This document shows positions 51,901 to 60,301 of a stretch of 64,000 bases of DNA, piece by piece (position 1 is the first letter of the stretch; every line of letters begins with the position of its first letter). The DNA is from Gammaproteobacteria bacterium. Lineage in GTDB: Bacteria > Pseudomonadota > Gammaproteobacteria > JABHGC01. Made by a program: the position numbers and the translations under genes. The stretch lies in assembly GCA_027077805.1 (NCBI GenBank), contig JALWTS010000028.1, positions 1 through 64,000 on the forward strand, given 5' to 3'. Under the pieces are notes generated by a model. The model did no database searches and was not told where the DNA came from. It saw only the letters and a program-made list of their open reading frames with translations.

Positions 51901-52909
51901 TATGGTGACACCTGAGTTAAAACGCTATTTTAAAGAACGCAATGTAGAAATTATTCCAATTGACGAAGGGGCAGCTATTTTTGCAGGGGAATGTCATCCG
52001 GAACGCCAAGAGACCATTCAATTATTAGTCGGCAGTTCTATGCGGGCGGATTTTGCTTTAGATACTCGTGTATTACAATCCTATCAGATTAAAACCCGAT
52101 TAAGTGTCGCTGATAATTTATTTCTTAAAGATCATGTGATTGGGGGGAATCCTGTCCTACCCTCGGCAGCGGCATTATCTTGGATGAGTAATAGTTGTCA
52201 TAAGTTTTATCCTGAATTACATTTTTATCAATGTCATCGCTTTCAGGTATTAAAAGGCATTGTCTTTGATGGTCAGCAAGCCGATGATTATCATTTAGTG
52301 CTTGACGAACTCGAAAAATCAGCGGAAACAGTGCGGTTTCAAGTAACCGTGTCTTCCATGACTTCAGCCAATAAACCGATTTGGCATTATAAAGCAGAGA
52401 TTACCTTAGCGAAAGTTGTCGCAACCTCACCGATTTATGTGGCAGATTATCAAAATAGTGTCAATCAAGCGGGCAATGCCTTATATCATAATGGGACTTT
52501 ATTTCATGGCCCATTATTTCAGGCGATTGACCGGGTGTTAAATCATAGCCAAAGCAAATTGACTTTGTTATGTCATTTAAATGCAGTGGATGATAAACAA
52601 CAAGGGCAATTTCCTGATACCATGATTAATCCTTTTGCCACCGACCTCGTATTTCAAGCCATGTTAGTTTGGGTGCGTGAATATCGGGGCATGGGAAGTT
52701 TGCCATTGACGTTTGCAGAAGCAACTCAATATCACGCCATTCCAGTGGCACAACCGTTTTATTTATCATTGGAAGTCAATGCTACGTCAGAGACGCATTT
52801 AAATGCGGATGTGATTTTACATGATGCCGAAGGGCAAGTGTCTATGCGATTTTCAGGTGCTGAAGTAACGATGAGTGCCAGTTTGAATGAGTTGTTTACA
52901 AAAAAATAA
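45959..52909 (+). CDS. pfaA: PfaA-type polyunsaturated fatty acid synthase subunit (KS-AT-ACP3-KR-DH)
   Basis: This 2316-residue multidomain synthase builds long-chain fatty acids by iterative polyketide-type elongation. Domain order: ketosynthase (~10-460) with 'DAACAGSLAA' (Cys212), 'EAHGTGTKAGD' and 'GHTKTAAGAAG'; malonyl/acyl transferase (~580-890) with 'GHSFGELTAL' (Ser684); and a Pro/Ala/Gln-rich linker. Three acyl carrier proteins follow with 'LGIDSIKRVEI' (Ser1234, 1338, 1442). A ketoreductase has 'LVSGGAKGVTAACLL' (~1757) and 'FSSAAGFYGNTGQSDYAIAN'. A C-terminal DH-like double hotdog has 'LKDHVIGGNPVLPSAAAL' (~2056). This order matches PfaA of Shewanella and relatives, with three ACPs instead of the usual four to six. 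It starts an operon with the next two genes. An AGG-rich ribosome-binding site precedes the ATG. Confidence 0.93.
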   Translation: MEKKFKSQLQQTPIAIIGMASLFPEARNLEEFWENIIGKVNCITDVPPDRWEIDDLYDPDKNAPDKTYCKRGGFIPDVDFSPMEFGLPPNILEVTDSSQLLSLIVARDLLKDCGFENGNFDRENTGVILGVGGGQKLITPLVSRLQGPIWEKVLRSCGVEDADIQHLIGKMKKAYIPWVENSFPGMLGNVIAGRVANRFDLGGTNCVVDAACAGSLAAMKMAIADLLEYKANMMITGGVDTDNSPFMYLNFSKTPAFTTDDVPKPFDKDSKGIIIGEGVGMLMLKRLEDAERDNDKIYAVIKGIGSSSDGRFKSIYAPRASGQTVAIKRAYDDAGFSQDTVRLVEAHGTGTKAGDVAEFSGLRSAFDTDNSQKQYIALGSVKSQIGHTKTAAGAAGLIKTALALHHKILPPTINVTEPNPSMEVEKTAFYINSETRPWIKTTETPRRAGVSSFGFGGSNYHFVLEEYHRDQKDCYRVHEVARALVLHANTTDALKQKCQTCLSQLQQDDSGLAYFNFITEAEGVGDIPETNARLGFIAKNQAQVMTMLETSLASFAKDPTAKYWKHFKGVYFRDKSMKNGSKVVALFSGQGSQYLNMCQSITNNFPPMRESFARMGQLNADDNSTIIADVIYPKPAFDKATKKAQEDKLKLTKFVQPAVGCISVGLFNMLKETGFKPDFVAGHSFGELTALWASGVINDENFFCLSRTRSLAMAAPPGKGYDAGSMLAVVAEDSVIEEKIKAFKGVSIANYNSPKQVVIAGPKSSIEQARKSLKKDGISAIPVPVAAAFHSPLVEYAHQPFADAIDQAHFRTPQIPIFSNVTAMPYPNDAVAVKESFKRNMLHPVLFTQEIRNIADQGGHIFVEFGPKNVLTKLVGAILKDTPHLAIALNPSPKQDSDLAYREALVQLKVAGVSLSLKDRYQPDVSKPDDKKALMNVKLNGSNYVSDATKQAFIDALNDGYRLHYPSDDANSVAKAEPKPQAEPELKAEPVVATVQTQPQLQPQTQTRRLVEPMISRSDWLQSQAATLKTHEMYLKNQQHYSSHFFQLMQHMVDEFGGKNQPIPDNLVQGISEFHQYQQDTLRVHEQYLMSQVAFNRSAYQLVSGSVPTLTPDNNKFTTPVIETTPVAKSVATAVAGAAASATPAPVPATPTPVPVVQQAAPVVKPAPVAQTQSKPTATPVVTPQPAVAPATSSGLDSAKIQQGMLEIVNEKTGYPVEMLDLNMDMEADLGIDSIKRVEILGAMTDKFPELPELDQNDLAEMRTLGEIVSYVESKAGATRATSSATPTQTASAVVSSSGLDSAKIQQGMLEIVNEKTGYPVEMLDLNMDMEADLGIDSIKRVEILGAMTDKFPELPELDQNDLAEMRTLGEIVSYVESKAGATRATSSATPTQTASAVVSSSGLDSAKIQQGMLEIVNEKTGYPVEMLDLNMDMEADLGIDSIKRVEILGAMTDKFPDLPEMDQNDLAEMRTLGEIVQYVEGFAGGTNATATTATISSTVTRSTVVKKWLPRPDALDIELSIQGRGCIITDNGSKVCIDLTKALLEQGWKVFILRFPPSLVASTTKLPASAVIVKMDDASENALVMALDAIAQQATINGFIHLSHKADKSNAHSIRYNPSEMQLLKLVFLAAKHLQLPLLQTPELGRNFFVVLTYMDGQLGTAQSRYYELNQGGFSGLIKTLNLEWPQVFCRLIDLGPKISEKQSSHLIMDELFDPDLAVVEVGVSTSGRMTLVGQAREDGFPSTANDKITTSSVFLVSGGAKGVTAACLLPLARQYQCRFILLGRTEFSGREPDWAVACEDDVALKRRIMQDLQAKGEKPTPKLVNSGLRAIKSSREIRQTLDAIAQAGGQAEYLSVDVTDVASLAEKLPAAVSKLGSITGVIHGAGVLADKPINKKTEADFDAVISTKVSGLAAILTVVEPSNLQCLALFSSAAGFYGNTGQSDYAIANEILNKTAYQFRHFYPQCHVISFNWGPWDGGMVTPELKRYFKERNVEIIPIDEGAAIFAGECHPERQETIQLLVGSSMRADFALDTRVLQSYQIKTRLSVADNLFLKDHVIGGNPVLPSAAALSWMSNSCHKFYPELHFYQCHRFQVLKGIVFDGQQADDYHLVLDELEKSAETVRFQVTVSSMTSANKPIWHYKAEITLAKVVATSPIYVADYQNSVNQAGNALYHNGTLFHGPLFQAIDRVLNHSQSKLTLLCHLNAVDDKQQGQFPDTMINPFATDLVFQAMLVWVREYRGMGSLPLTFAEATQYHAIPVAQPFYLSLEVNATSETHLNADVILHDAEGQVSMRFSGAEVTMSASLNELFTKK
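49535..50390 (+). repeat. Tandem ACP-encoding repeats, 312-bp period
   Basis: Copies start at 49535, 49847 and 50159, exactly 312 bp (104 codons) apart. Copies 1 and 2 differ at only three bases that I can see, all synonymous third positions. Copy 3 is near-identical until its last third, where 'PELPEL' becomes 'PDLPEM' and the linker diverges. The pattern indicates recent duplication or continuing gene conversion. Confidence 0.9.
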
Positions 52910-52930
52910 TCATATAAATCTTTGATTGAA

Positions 52931-52967
52931 TAAGGGCATCGTCATCTTAAATTAAACTTTGCCCTTA
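52931..52967 (+). other. Intercistronic hairpin between pfaA and the pfaC-like gene
   Basis: An 8-base inverted repeat TAAGGGCA (52931-52938) and TGCCCTTA (52960-52967) flanks a 21-base loop and is followed by ATTTTG. It may be a weak attenuator lowering expression of the second subunit. Confidence 0.4.
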
Positions 52968-52990
52968 ATTTTGGGATGTGGGAAGTATTA

Positions 52991-55900
52991 ATGGATAAAA
53001 TTGCAATTATTGGCACTGCCTGTTTATTTCCAGGTGCGAAAACACCTGAAGCCTATTGGCAAAATTTAATTAATAATATTGATTCAAGAGTCAGTGCGGA
53101 ACAGACTCAAATGGGACGTGATCCTGCGGTATATTTTGATAAAAACAAAGGGGTTAAAGACAAATATTATTGTACTTTAGGGGGATATATTCAAGATTTT
53201 GAATTTGATGCGAATGGCTATGCACTGGATGCCAAGCGTTTGCAAGCCTTAGATGACACTTTTAAATGGTCATTATATGTAAGTCGTGAAGCCTTGAAAA
53301 ATGCGGGTTATTTAGATGATTTTGCCAAATTAAAACAATGTGGGGTAATTTTAGGCAATTTATCCTTCCCTACTAAAGCCTCAAATCAATTGTTTTTGCC
53401 TTTGTATTATCATGCCTTATCGCAACCGATTCAAGCGTTATTAAAACATCCTGAATTTACTATGTATCCTGAGCGAAATGGGCAACTTGAAAATGGTGGT
53501 GTGGCTGGCTATCCTGCGACGATTATTGCTCAAGCCCTACAGCTAGGTGGCAGTTCCTTGGTATTAGATGCGGCTTGTGCGTCTTCATTGTATAGCTTAA
53601 AACTGGCTTGTGCCTATTTATTATCTCATAAGGCGGATATGATGTTGGCTGGGGCAATTAGTGCCGCTGATCCTTGGTTTGTGGCAATGGGTTTTTCGAC
53701 CTTTAAAGCCTTTCCCGAAAATATCCCTAGCAAACCTTTGGATCAAAATTCATCGGGTTTAAACACGGGAGAAGGGGCGGGTATGTTTGTGTTAAAACGT
53801 TATCAAGATGCGGTCAATGATGGCGATACCATTCATGCGGTGATTAAAGGGGTGGGTTTATCTAATGATGGTAAAGGCAAATTTGTGTTAAGCCCGAATC
53901 AAAAAGGTCAAGTGAAATGTTTTGAACGTGCGTATCAAGAGGCAGGTTTCGCACCTGAAGCCATTGATTATATTGAATGCCATGCCACAGGTACTCCTTT
54001 AGGCGATGAAACCGAAGTCGCATCTATGGATGCTTTTTTTGCGGATAAACCTTTACATTTTTTCATGGGCTCGGCAAAATCTAATTTTGGGCATCTACTC
54101 ACTGCCGCAGGCATGGCAGGCTTATTAAAGATTATTTTGTCCATGCAACATAATCAAATTCCTGCCACGATTGGGGTTGATACGCCATTAGTCGCAAAAC
54201 ATCCAAACATTGCAGGCAAACAAATTTTACAACAAGCGACTGCTTGGCCACAGCAATCAGGTCAAGCCAAAGTAGCAGGCATTAGTGCCTTTGGTTTTGG
54301 GGGGACGAATGCTCATTTGATTTTAGAGGAAACACCGACAGATAAGCAAGTGAAACCAACACAGCAATCTCATCCAACTATTACTAAAACACCGATAGCC
54401 ATTATTGGCATGGGGGCGTATTTCGGGGAATGCGATTCATTAGATAGTTTGGCTAAAAGTATTTTCAATGGACAACAACATTTTGCAGAATTACCCAAAC
54501 AGCGTTGGCAAGGCATGGAACAGCAAGCTGAGTTGATGAAGATTTTAGCTTTGCCTGATAATCAATTACCCTATGGTAATTTTATTCCCCAATTTGATTT
54601 TGATTATTTATATTACAAAATTCCCCCAGAAGAACAAGCACCGTTATTACCCCAGCAATTATTAATGATGAAAGTATTAGATCAGGCATTAAAAGATTCA
54701 GGTTTAGACAAAGGGGGGAATGTTGGCATTATTGTGGCAATGGAAATGGACTTAGCCATTCATCAGTTTCGAGGTCGTGTGGATTTGCCTTGGGCATTGC
54801 AAGATGGCTTACAGCAAAGCAATATTCAATTGACTGAGGCTCAACAGCAAGCCTTAGAAACGGTATTAAAAGATAGTTTGCATAATGCCGTAGAAATCAA
54901 TCAATTTACTAGTTTTATTGGCAATATTATCCCTTGTCGTATTTGTTCCTTATGGGATTTTTCTGGGCCTGCGTTTACTATTTCTGCGGAAGAAAATTCG
55001 GCATTTAAAGCCTTAGAAATTGCCCAATTATTTTTAGAAGCAGGAGAGGTTGATGCGATGGTAGTCGGTGCTGTGGATTTAGCTGGCAGTATGGAGTCGG
55101 TTTATCTTCAAAATCAACGTGCCAAAGCCAATACAGGCAAGATTAGTCTGAGTTTAGAAGAATCCAGTCATGGTTGGAATTTAGGCGAAGGGGCAGGTGC
55201 GATTGTATTAAAACGCCAAGATCAACTGTCATCCGATAATCCGAAAAAAACTTATGCGGTAGTAGAAGGTTTTGCCAGCACTCGTCAAGTATCCGCTGAA
55301 AGTATGAATCAAGCCTGTCAACAAGCGATGCAACAAGCTGAGGTAAGTGCAAATGATATTGCCTATATTGAATTACATGCCAGTGGCATTGAAACACAAG
55401 ATCAAGCGGAAGTTACTGCCATGCAACAAAGTTATGGTAATACACGGGTAGCGTTAGGCAGTGTTAAAGCAAATATTGGGCATGCCTTTGCCGCATCAGG
55501 CATGGCTAGTGTGATTAAAACCGCTTTATGTTTATATCATCGTTTTATTCCTGGTATTCCCAATTGGCAACAACCGAAAAATTTAGCCAGTTGGCAAGAC
55601 ACGAATTGTTATTTTCCAATGGCGTCTCATCCTTGGTTGATCAATCAATCCGTGCATGACAATCCTGAATCACTCTGGTCAGGGGCGAAGCGTTATGCTG
55701 CCATTAATAGCTTGGGCTATGATCAATGTTGTCATCATTTGATTTTAGGGGAAGCGGAGAATATTCCTGTGATCACAGGCAATGGCTTAGTGGCTCAATC
55801 GACTTATTTACTGCTTATTGTTGCAACTACTACTGAGCAATTAATCACCGAATTAGCACAATTAAAAACTCGTTGTCAGCAAAATCCGAAATTAGAACTT

Positions 55901-58900
55901 AAAGCCTTAGTCTTAGAATATTTTCAACAGTATCAACAAGCGGAGAATAGTGATTATTGCATTAGTTTAGTGATAAGTTCACTGGCGGAATTAGAACGAG
56001 AACTGCAATCAGGTTTAGACGGTGTGGTTGAAGCCCTTGCCTCAGGTGAGGAATGGGGTACTCCCGCAGGGAGTTATTTTACGCCTAAGCCTTTAGGGGA
56101 TAAGGCAAAAATTGCCTTTGTTTATCCTGGGGGATTTAATTCTTATGTAGGGATGGCTCGAACCATTTTTAACTTATTTCCAGAGCTTTATGACTTATTA
56201 AAAGATTCGACTTCAGAATTACAAAAAATGATGCGAACCCATTATTTATATCCGCATACTTTGACAAAACCGAACAAAAAACAATTAAAACAATTTGAGG
56301 CAGCATTAGGTGACGATGCGATTGCCATGTTTGAATCGGGAATTATGACCTCAGTCATTTATACCAAAGTGATTCAAGACATCTTAGGCATTAAACCACA
56401 AGCTGCGTTTGGGCATAGCATGGGTGAGTTATCTATGTTGTTTTCTAGTGGTGCTTGGCATAATACCGATTATATGAGTCATACTTTGCATAGCACGGCA
56501 ACCTTTCAAAATCGTTTAGTCGGCGAAATGGAAGTGGTCAGACAAGCATGGCATATTCCTGCGTCAACCGAAGGTGGCCCAGAAACTGTATGGGGAACTT
56601 ATACCTTACGCACCTCACCTGAAGTGGCACAGCCTATCATAGATGAAGAGGATAAAGTCTTTTTAATTATTATTAATGCTCCCAATGAAATTGTCATTGC
56701 CGGCGATGATGATGCCTGTCAACGGGTGGTGAAAAAATTAAAATGGCGATTATTTCCTGTGCCGATTAAAGATGTGGTACACAATGAATTAGTCAAAGCA
56801 GAATTTGATGCGTTAAAAACCTTACATACTATGCCAACTACCGTCATTGAAGGGGTTGATTTTTATACGGCGGCGACTTATCAAACCACGGAATTGGATG
56901 CCGATGTGATCGGCAATAATATTGCCACTTTTTATACCCAATTGGTTGATTTTCCAAAATTAGTGAATCAAGTCTATGACGATGGCGCAAGGATTTTTAT
57001 TGAATTAGGGCCCCAAAGTAGTTGTACTAAATGGGTGGGGGAAAGTTTGCAAGCGAAACCCCATTTAGCGGTAGGAATTAATCGTAAAGGCGTGGATGAT
57101 TTAACATCATTAATTCGTTTGGCGGCCAAAGTCAGCAGTCATAGGGTATCTATGAACCTTTCTCGTTTATTTCCACAACCAGCCGTTCAGACCCGCACAG
57201 AATTGGGTTTAAGTAAACCTGTTGTGTTAGGAAAACCGCCGATTACTGAGCTTATTTTAGCCCCAGAACAACAGGCATTATTTAAAACAGTGGCGACTAG
57301 ATCAATGACTAAAGCAACGATGAAAGCCAGTGCTAAAGCAAGTCATCTTAGTCATACAGTGGCATCACCAACAGCTGTTATTAGCACTCCTATGTCAACG
57401 CTTACGGATACGAATAGCAAAACATCTGAAACCATTACCGTGCCTATGAGTGAATCAAAACCTAAAACCATGACTACCATAACATTAACTCCAACTCCAA
57501 CAACAGATATGTCATCATCTGCATCTGTTACAGCAACACAAGAGGTCGATCCCGTGACATTATTCGCAACATCTCCAGCATTATCGTCTCATCATCGTAG
57601 TATTTTGGCAAAAATGTTTGATCATCAAATTAAGATTAGTCAACTGCATGAACGGTTTTTAGCGACTAGGGATGAGGGTCTGCAACAATTAAGCCAAGTA
57701 TTATTGCAGGATATTCAACATCCTGTTACTACTGTTCCCGTCTCGTCTGAATTTAACCCGCCGTCAGTAGCACCAGTGGTAAGGCAATTTTTCCCTAGTC
57801 AATATAGCAAACCTGCTAAAGTCGTCTTTGATGAACAGGATTTACGAGAGTTTGCTTATGGGCGTATTGCGAAAGTATTTGGCGATGATTATAAAATTAT
57901 TGATACTTATCCGAAGCGGGTGATGTTGCCAATGGACCCTTATCTCTTAGTCTCAAGAGTAACAGAAATGCAAGCCAAACGAGGCGAGTTTAAACCCTCG
58001 AAAATGACCACAGAATATGATATTCCGCATAATGCGTGGTATTCTACGGATGGGCAAATTCCTGTCTGTATTTGTATTGAATCAGGGCAGTGTGATTTAT
58101 TATTGATTAGTTATATGGGCATTGATTTTGAGAATAAAGGGGTATATTTATATCGTTTATTAGATTGTACTTTGACCTTTTTAGATGACCAACCCAAAGA
58201 AGGGCAAACCTTACGTTATGAAATCTCGATTAATTCCTTTGCCAAACATCAACATAATTTATTATTCTTTTTCTCTTATGAATGTTTTATTGGCGATAAA
58301 ATGATTTTAAAAATGGATAATGGTTGTGCGGGCTTTTTCTCAGAAGAAGATTTAGCCAAAGGCAAGGGTGTGATTCGCACCAAAGAAGAAATTGCCGAAC
58401 GAGAACAAGTCCAAAAACAGTCGTTTACCCCATTTTTGCAATGTCAAAAAACCAGTTTTAGTAAACAAGACATTGATTTTATCTCTGAGGGTGATTTTGC
58501 GGCTTGTTTTGCACACCCTAGTTATGACAAACAAGGTAAAAACCCGTCCTTGCATTTTCCTAAAGATAAAATTTTAATGTTAGATAGAATTACTCGTGTT
58601 GATGCCAAAGGGGGGTTATGGGGATTAGGGCAATTAGAAGCGGAAAAAGATTTATATCCTGATGAATGGTATTTTGTCAGTCATTTCCGTGATGATCCTG
58701 TATTGGCAGGGTCGTTAATGTCAGAAGGCTGTGTGCAATTATTACAATTTTATATGTTGTATTTAGGTTTGCATACTTTAGTTGAGGATGCCAGATTTCA
58801 AACGGCGAGAAATATTCCCCAAGTGATTCGTTGTCGAGGTCAGGCCGTCCCTAGTGATAGATTAATGCGTTATCGTTTGGAAGTCACTGAAATTGGCACG

Positions 58901-60301
58901 TCGCCTAAACCGTATGCGAAAGCCAATGTAGAAATTATTATTGATGATAGAGTGGTGGTTGATTTTCGTCATATGTGTTTGGAATTGTCGGAAAAAAGTG
59001 AACAAGAAAAAGCCTTAATCGCTGCCGCAAAATCGGGGCAAGATATGGTGGAAACCATTGCAAAACCTGAGTTGACACAGCCTATGAGCAGTGCGAGTCG
59101 CCAAAAACCACCCATGCCACCCAAACCTTTCGGCATAAAACCAGAGGCAGTCATCACCGAAGAACAAGTGGAACATTTTGCCACAGGCGATATTGTGAAA
59201 TGTTTTGGCGAAGAATTTGCAATTTACCAACAAGCTGCCACGCCACCAAGACGACCACCAAGAACCCCCAATGGCTTTTTACAATTAATGCATAGGGTGT
59301 TAGAGATTGGTGGTGAGAAACATGTGTTTGATAAAACCTCTAGTTGTACCGCAGAATTTGATGTCCCTACCGATGTTTGGTATTGCGAACAAAACTCTTA
59401 TCCAGCATTAACGCCTTATTCAATGCTAATGGAAATTGCACTACAACCCAATGGTTTTTTAACCTCTTATATGGGCAGTACCTTAATCTATCCTGACGTC
59501 AATTTATATTTCAGAAATTTAGATGGCGAGGCGGAATTATATAAAGAGATGGATTTACGGGGCAAAACCATTGTCAATAAAAGTACGATGTATGCTACTT
59601 CAGCCGTCATGAACAATGTGATTCAAAAATTTACCTATGAATTAATTTGTGAAGGTGAAACCTTTTATAAAGGAACGGCAGTGTTTGGCTTTTTTACCGC
59701 TGATTCTTTAGCCAATCAAGTAGGCATGGATAAGGGTAAAAAACTCCCCGCATGGTATCAAGAAAATCAAGCCAGTCAAGCCACTGATATTGACTTAAAC
59801 AGTGAGCAAGCTCAACAACACTATTTTACCGCACCTGCTAATCAACCTTATTATAAACTTGCAGGGGGGATGTTAAACTTTTTAGATAGTGTCAAGGTCA
59901 TTGCCGATGGAGGGGCTTATGGTAAAGGCTATGTTCATGCGTTAAAAGTGATTGATCCTAGTGATTGGTTTTATCCTTGCCATTTTTATGAAGACCCAGT
60001 TATGCCTGGCTCCTTGGGGGTTGAAGCCATGATACAATCCATGCAAATCTTTGCCCTGCATCAAGGCTTGGGTAACACTATGAGCAATCCTAGATTTGCC
60101 TTGGTTTTAGGGACAGCAAAATGGATGTATCGTGGTCAAATTATTCCTAAAAATAAGGAAATGACCTTAGAAATTCATATGAAATCTATTCAAACCAGCC
60201 CCACTCAAATTGACATTTTAGCCGATGGTAATTTATGGAAAGATGGCTTACGGATTTACCATGTGGAAGACATTGGTTTAAGTGTGCAGGAGGCGGAATA
60301 A
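52991..60301 (+). CDS. pfaC: PfaC-like synthase with embedded acyltransferase (KS-CLF-AT-DH-DH)
   Basis: A 2436-residue protein. The first ketosynthase (~1-450) has 'LDAACASSLYSLKLA' (Cys196), 'ECHATGTPLGD' and 'SNFGHLLTAAGMAG'. The second KS-like domain (~465-930) has 'ISAEENSAFKAL' where the active Cys should be, marking it as a chain-length-factor-like partner. An acyltransferase-like domain (~1040-1390) has 'FVYPGGFNSYVGMARTIF' and 'FGHSMGELSMLF' (Ser1143). After a Thr/Ser/Pro-rich linker (~1430-1530) come two FabA-type dehydratase pairs with 'SHFRDDPVLAGSLMSEG' (His1898) and 'CHFYEDPVMPGSLGVEAM' (His2331). In Shewanella the AT is on separate PfaB; no pfaB is seen here. The ATG at 52991 follows GGGAAG; one at 52976 is also in frame. 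Its stop abuts the pfaD ATG. Confidence 0.9.
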   Translation: MDKIAIIGTACLFPGAKTPEAYWQNLINNIDSRVSAEQTQMGRDPAVYFDKNKGVKDKYYCTLGGYIQDFEFDANGYALDAKRLQALDDTFKWSLYVSREALKNAGYLDDFAKLKQCGVILGNLSFPTKASNQLFLPLYYHALSQPIQALLKHPEFTMYPERNGQLENGGVAGYPATIIAQALQLGGSSLVLDAACASSLYSLKLACAYLLSHKADMMLAGAISAADPWFVAMGFSTFKAFPENIPSKPLDQNSSGLNTGEGAGMFVLKRYQDAVNDGDTIHAVIKGVGLSNDGKGKFVLSPNQKGQVKCFERAYQEAGFAPEAIDYIECHATGTPLGDETEVASMDAFFADKPLHFFMGSAKSNFGHLLTAAGMAGLLKIILSMQHNQIPATIGVDTPLVAKHPNIAGKQILQQATAWPQQSGQAKVAGISAFGFGGTNAHLILEETPTDKQVKPTQQSHPTITKTPIAIIGMGAYFGECDSLDSLAKSIFNGQQHFAELPKQRWQGMEQQAELMKILALPDNQLPYGNFIPQFDFDYLYYKIPPEEQAPLLPQQLLMMKVLDQALKDSGLDKGGNVGIIVAMEMDLAIHQFRGRVDLPWALQDGLQQSNIQLTEAQQQALETVLKDSLHNAVEINQFTSFIGNIIPCRICSLWDFSGPAFTISAEENSAFKALEIAQLFLEAGEVDAMVVGAVDLAGSMESVYLQNQRAKANTGKISLSLEESSHGWNLGEGAGAIVLKRQDQLSSDNPKKTYAVVEGFASTRQVSAESMNQACQQAMQQAEVSANDIAYIELHASGIETQDQAEVTAMQQSYGNTRVALGSVKANIGHAFAASGMASVIKTALCLYHRFIPGIPNWQQPKNLASWQDTNCYFPMASHPWLINQSVHDNPESLWSGAKRYAAINSLGYDQCCHHLILGEAENIPVITGNGLVAQSTYLLLIVATTTEQLITELAQLKTRCQQNPKLELKALVLEYFQQYQQAENSDYCISLVISSLAELERELQSGLDGVVEALASGEEWGTPAGSYFTPKPLGDKAKIAFVYPGGFNSYVGMARTIFNLFPELYDLLKDSTSELQKMMRTHYLYPHTLTKPNKKQLKQFEAALGDDAIAMFESGIMTSVIYTKVIQDILGIKPQAAFGHSMGELSMLFSSGAWHNTDYMSHTLHSTATFQNRLVGEMEVVRQAWHIPASTEGGPETVWGTYTLRTSPEVAQPIIDEEDKVFLIIINAPNEIVIAGDDDACQRVVKKLKWRLFPVPIKDVVHNELVKAEFDALKTLHTMPTTVIEGVDFYTAATYQTTELDADVIGNNIATFYTQLVDFPKLVNQVYDDGARIFIELGPQSSCTKWVGESLQAKPHLAVGINRKGVDDLTSLIRLAAKVSSHRVSMNLSRLFPQPAVQTRTELGLSKPVVLGKPPITELILAPEQQALFKTVATRSMTKATMKASAKASHLSHTVASPTAVISTPMSTLTDTNSKTSETITVPMSESKPKTMTTITLTPTPTTDMSSSASVTATQEVDPVTLFATSPALSSHHRSILAKMFDHQIKISQLHERFLATRDEGLQQLSQVLLQDIQHPVTTVPVSSEFNPPSVAPVVRQFFPSQYSKPAKVVFDEQDLREFAYGRIAKVFGDDYKIIDTYPKRVMLPMDPYLLVSRVTEMQAKRGEFKPSKMTTEYDIPHNAWYSTDGQIPVCICIESGQCDLLLISYMGIDFENKGVYLYRLLDCTLTFLDDQPKEGQTLRYEISINSFAKHQHNLLFFFSYECFIGDKMILKMDNGCAGFFSEEDLAKGKGVIRTKEEIAEREQVQKQSFTPFLQCQKTSFSKQDIDFISEGDFAACFAHPSYDKQGKNPSLHFPKDKILMLDRITRVDAKGGLWGLGQLEAEKDLYPDEWYFVSHFRDDPVLAGSLMSEGCVQLLQFYMLYLGLHTLVEDARFQTARNIPQVIRCRGQAVPSDRLMRYRLEVTEIGTSPKPYAKANVEIIIDDRVVVDFRHMCLELSEKSEQEKALIAAAKSGQDMVETIAKPELTQPMSSASRQKPPMPPKPFGIKPEAVITEEQVEHFATGDIVKCFGEEFAIYQQAATPPRRPPRTPNGFLQLMHRVLEIGGEKHVFDKTSSCTAEFDVPTDVWYCEQNSYPALTPYSMLMEIALQPNGFLTSYMGSTLIYPDVNLYFRNLDGEAELYKEMDLRGKTIVNKSTMYATSAVMNNVIQKFTYELICEGETFYKGTAVFGFFTADSLANQVGMDKGKKLPAWYQENQASQATDIDLNSEQAQQHYFTAPANQPYYKLAGGMLNFLDSVKVIADGGAYGKGYVHALKVIDPSDWFYPCHFYEDPVMPGSLGVEAMIQSMQIFALHQGLGNTMSNPRFALVLGTAKWMYRGQIIPKNKEMTLEIHMKSIQTSPTQIDILADGNLWKDGLRIYHVEDIGLSVQEAE

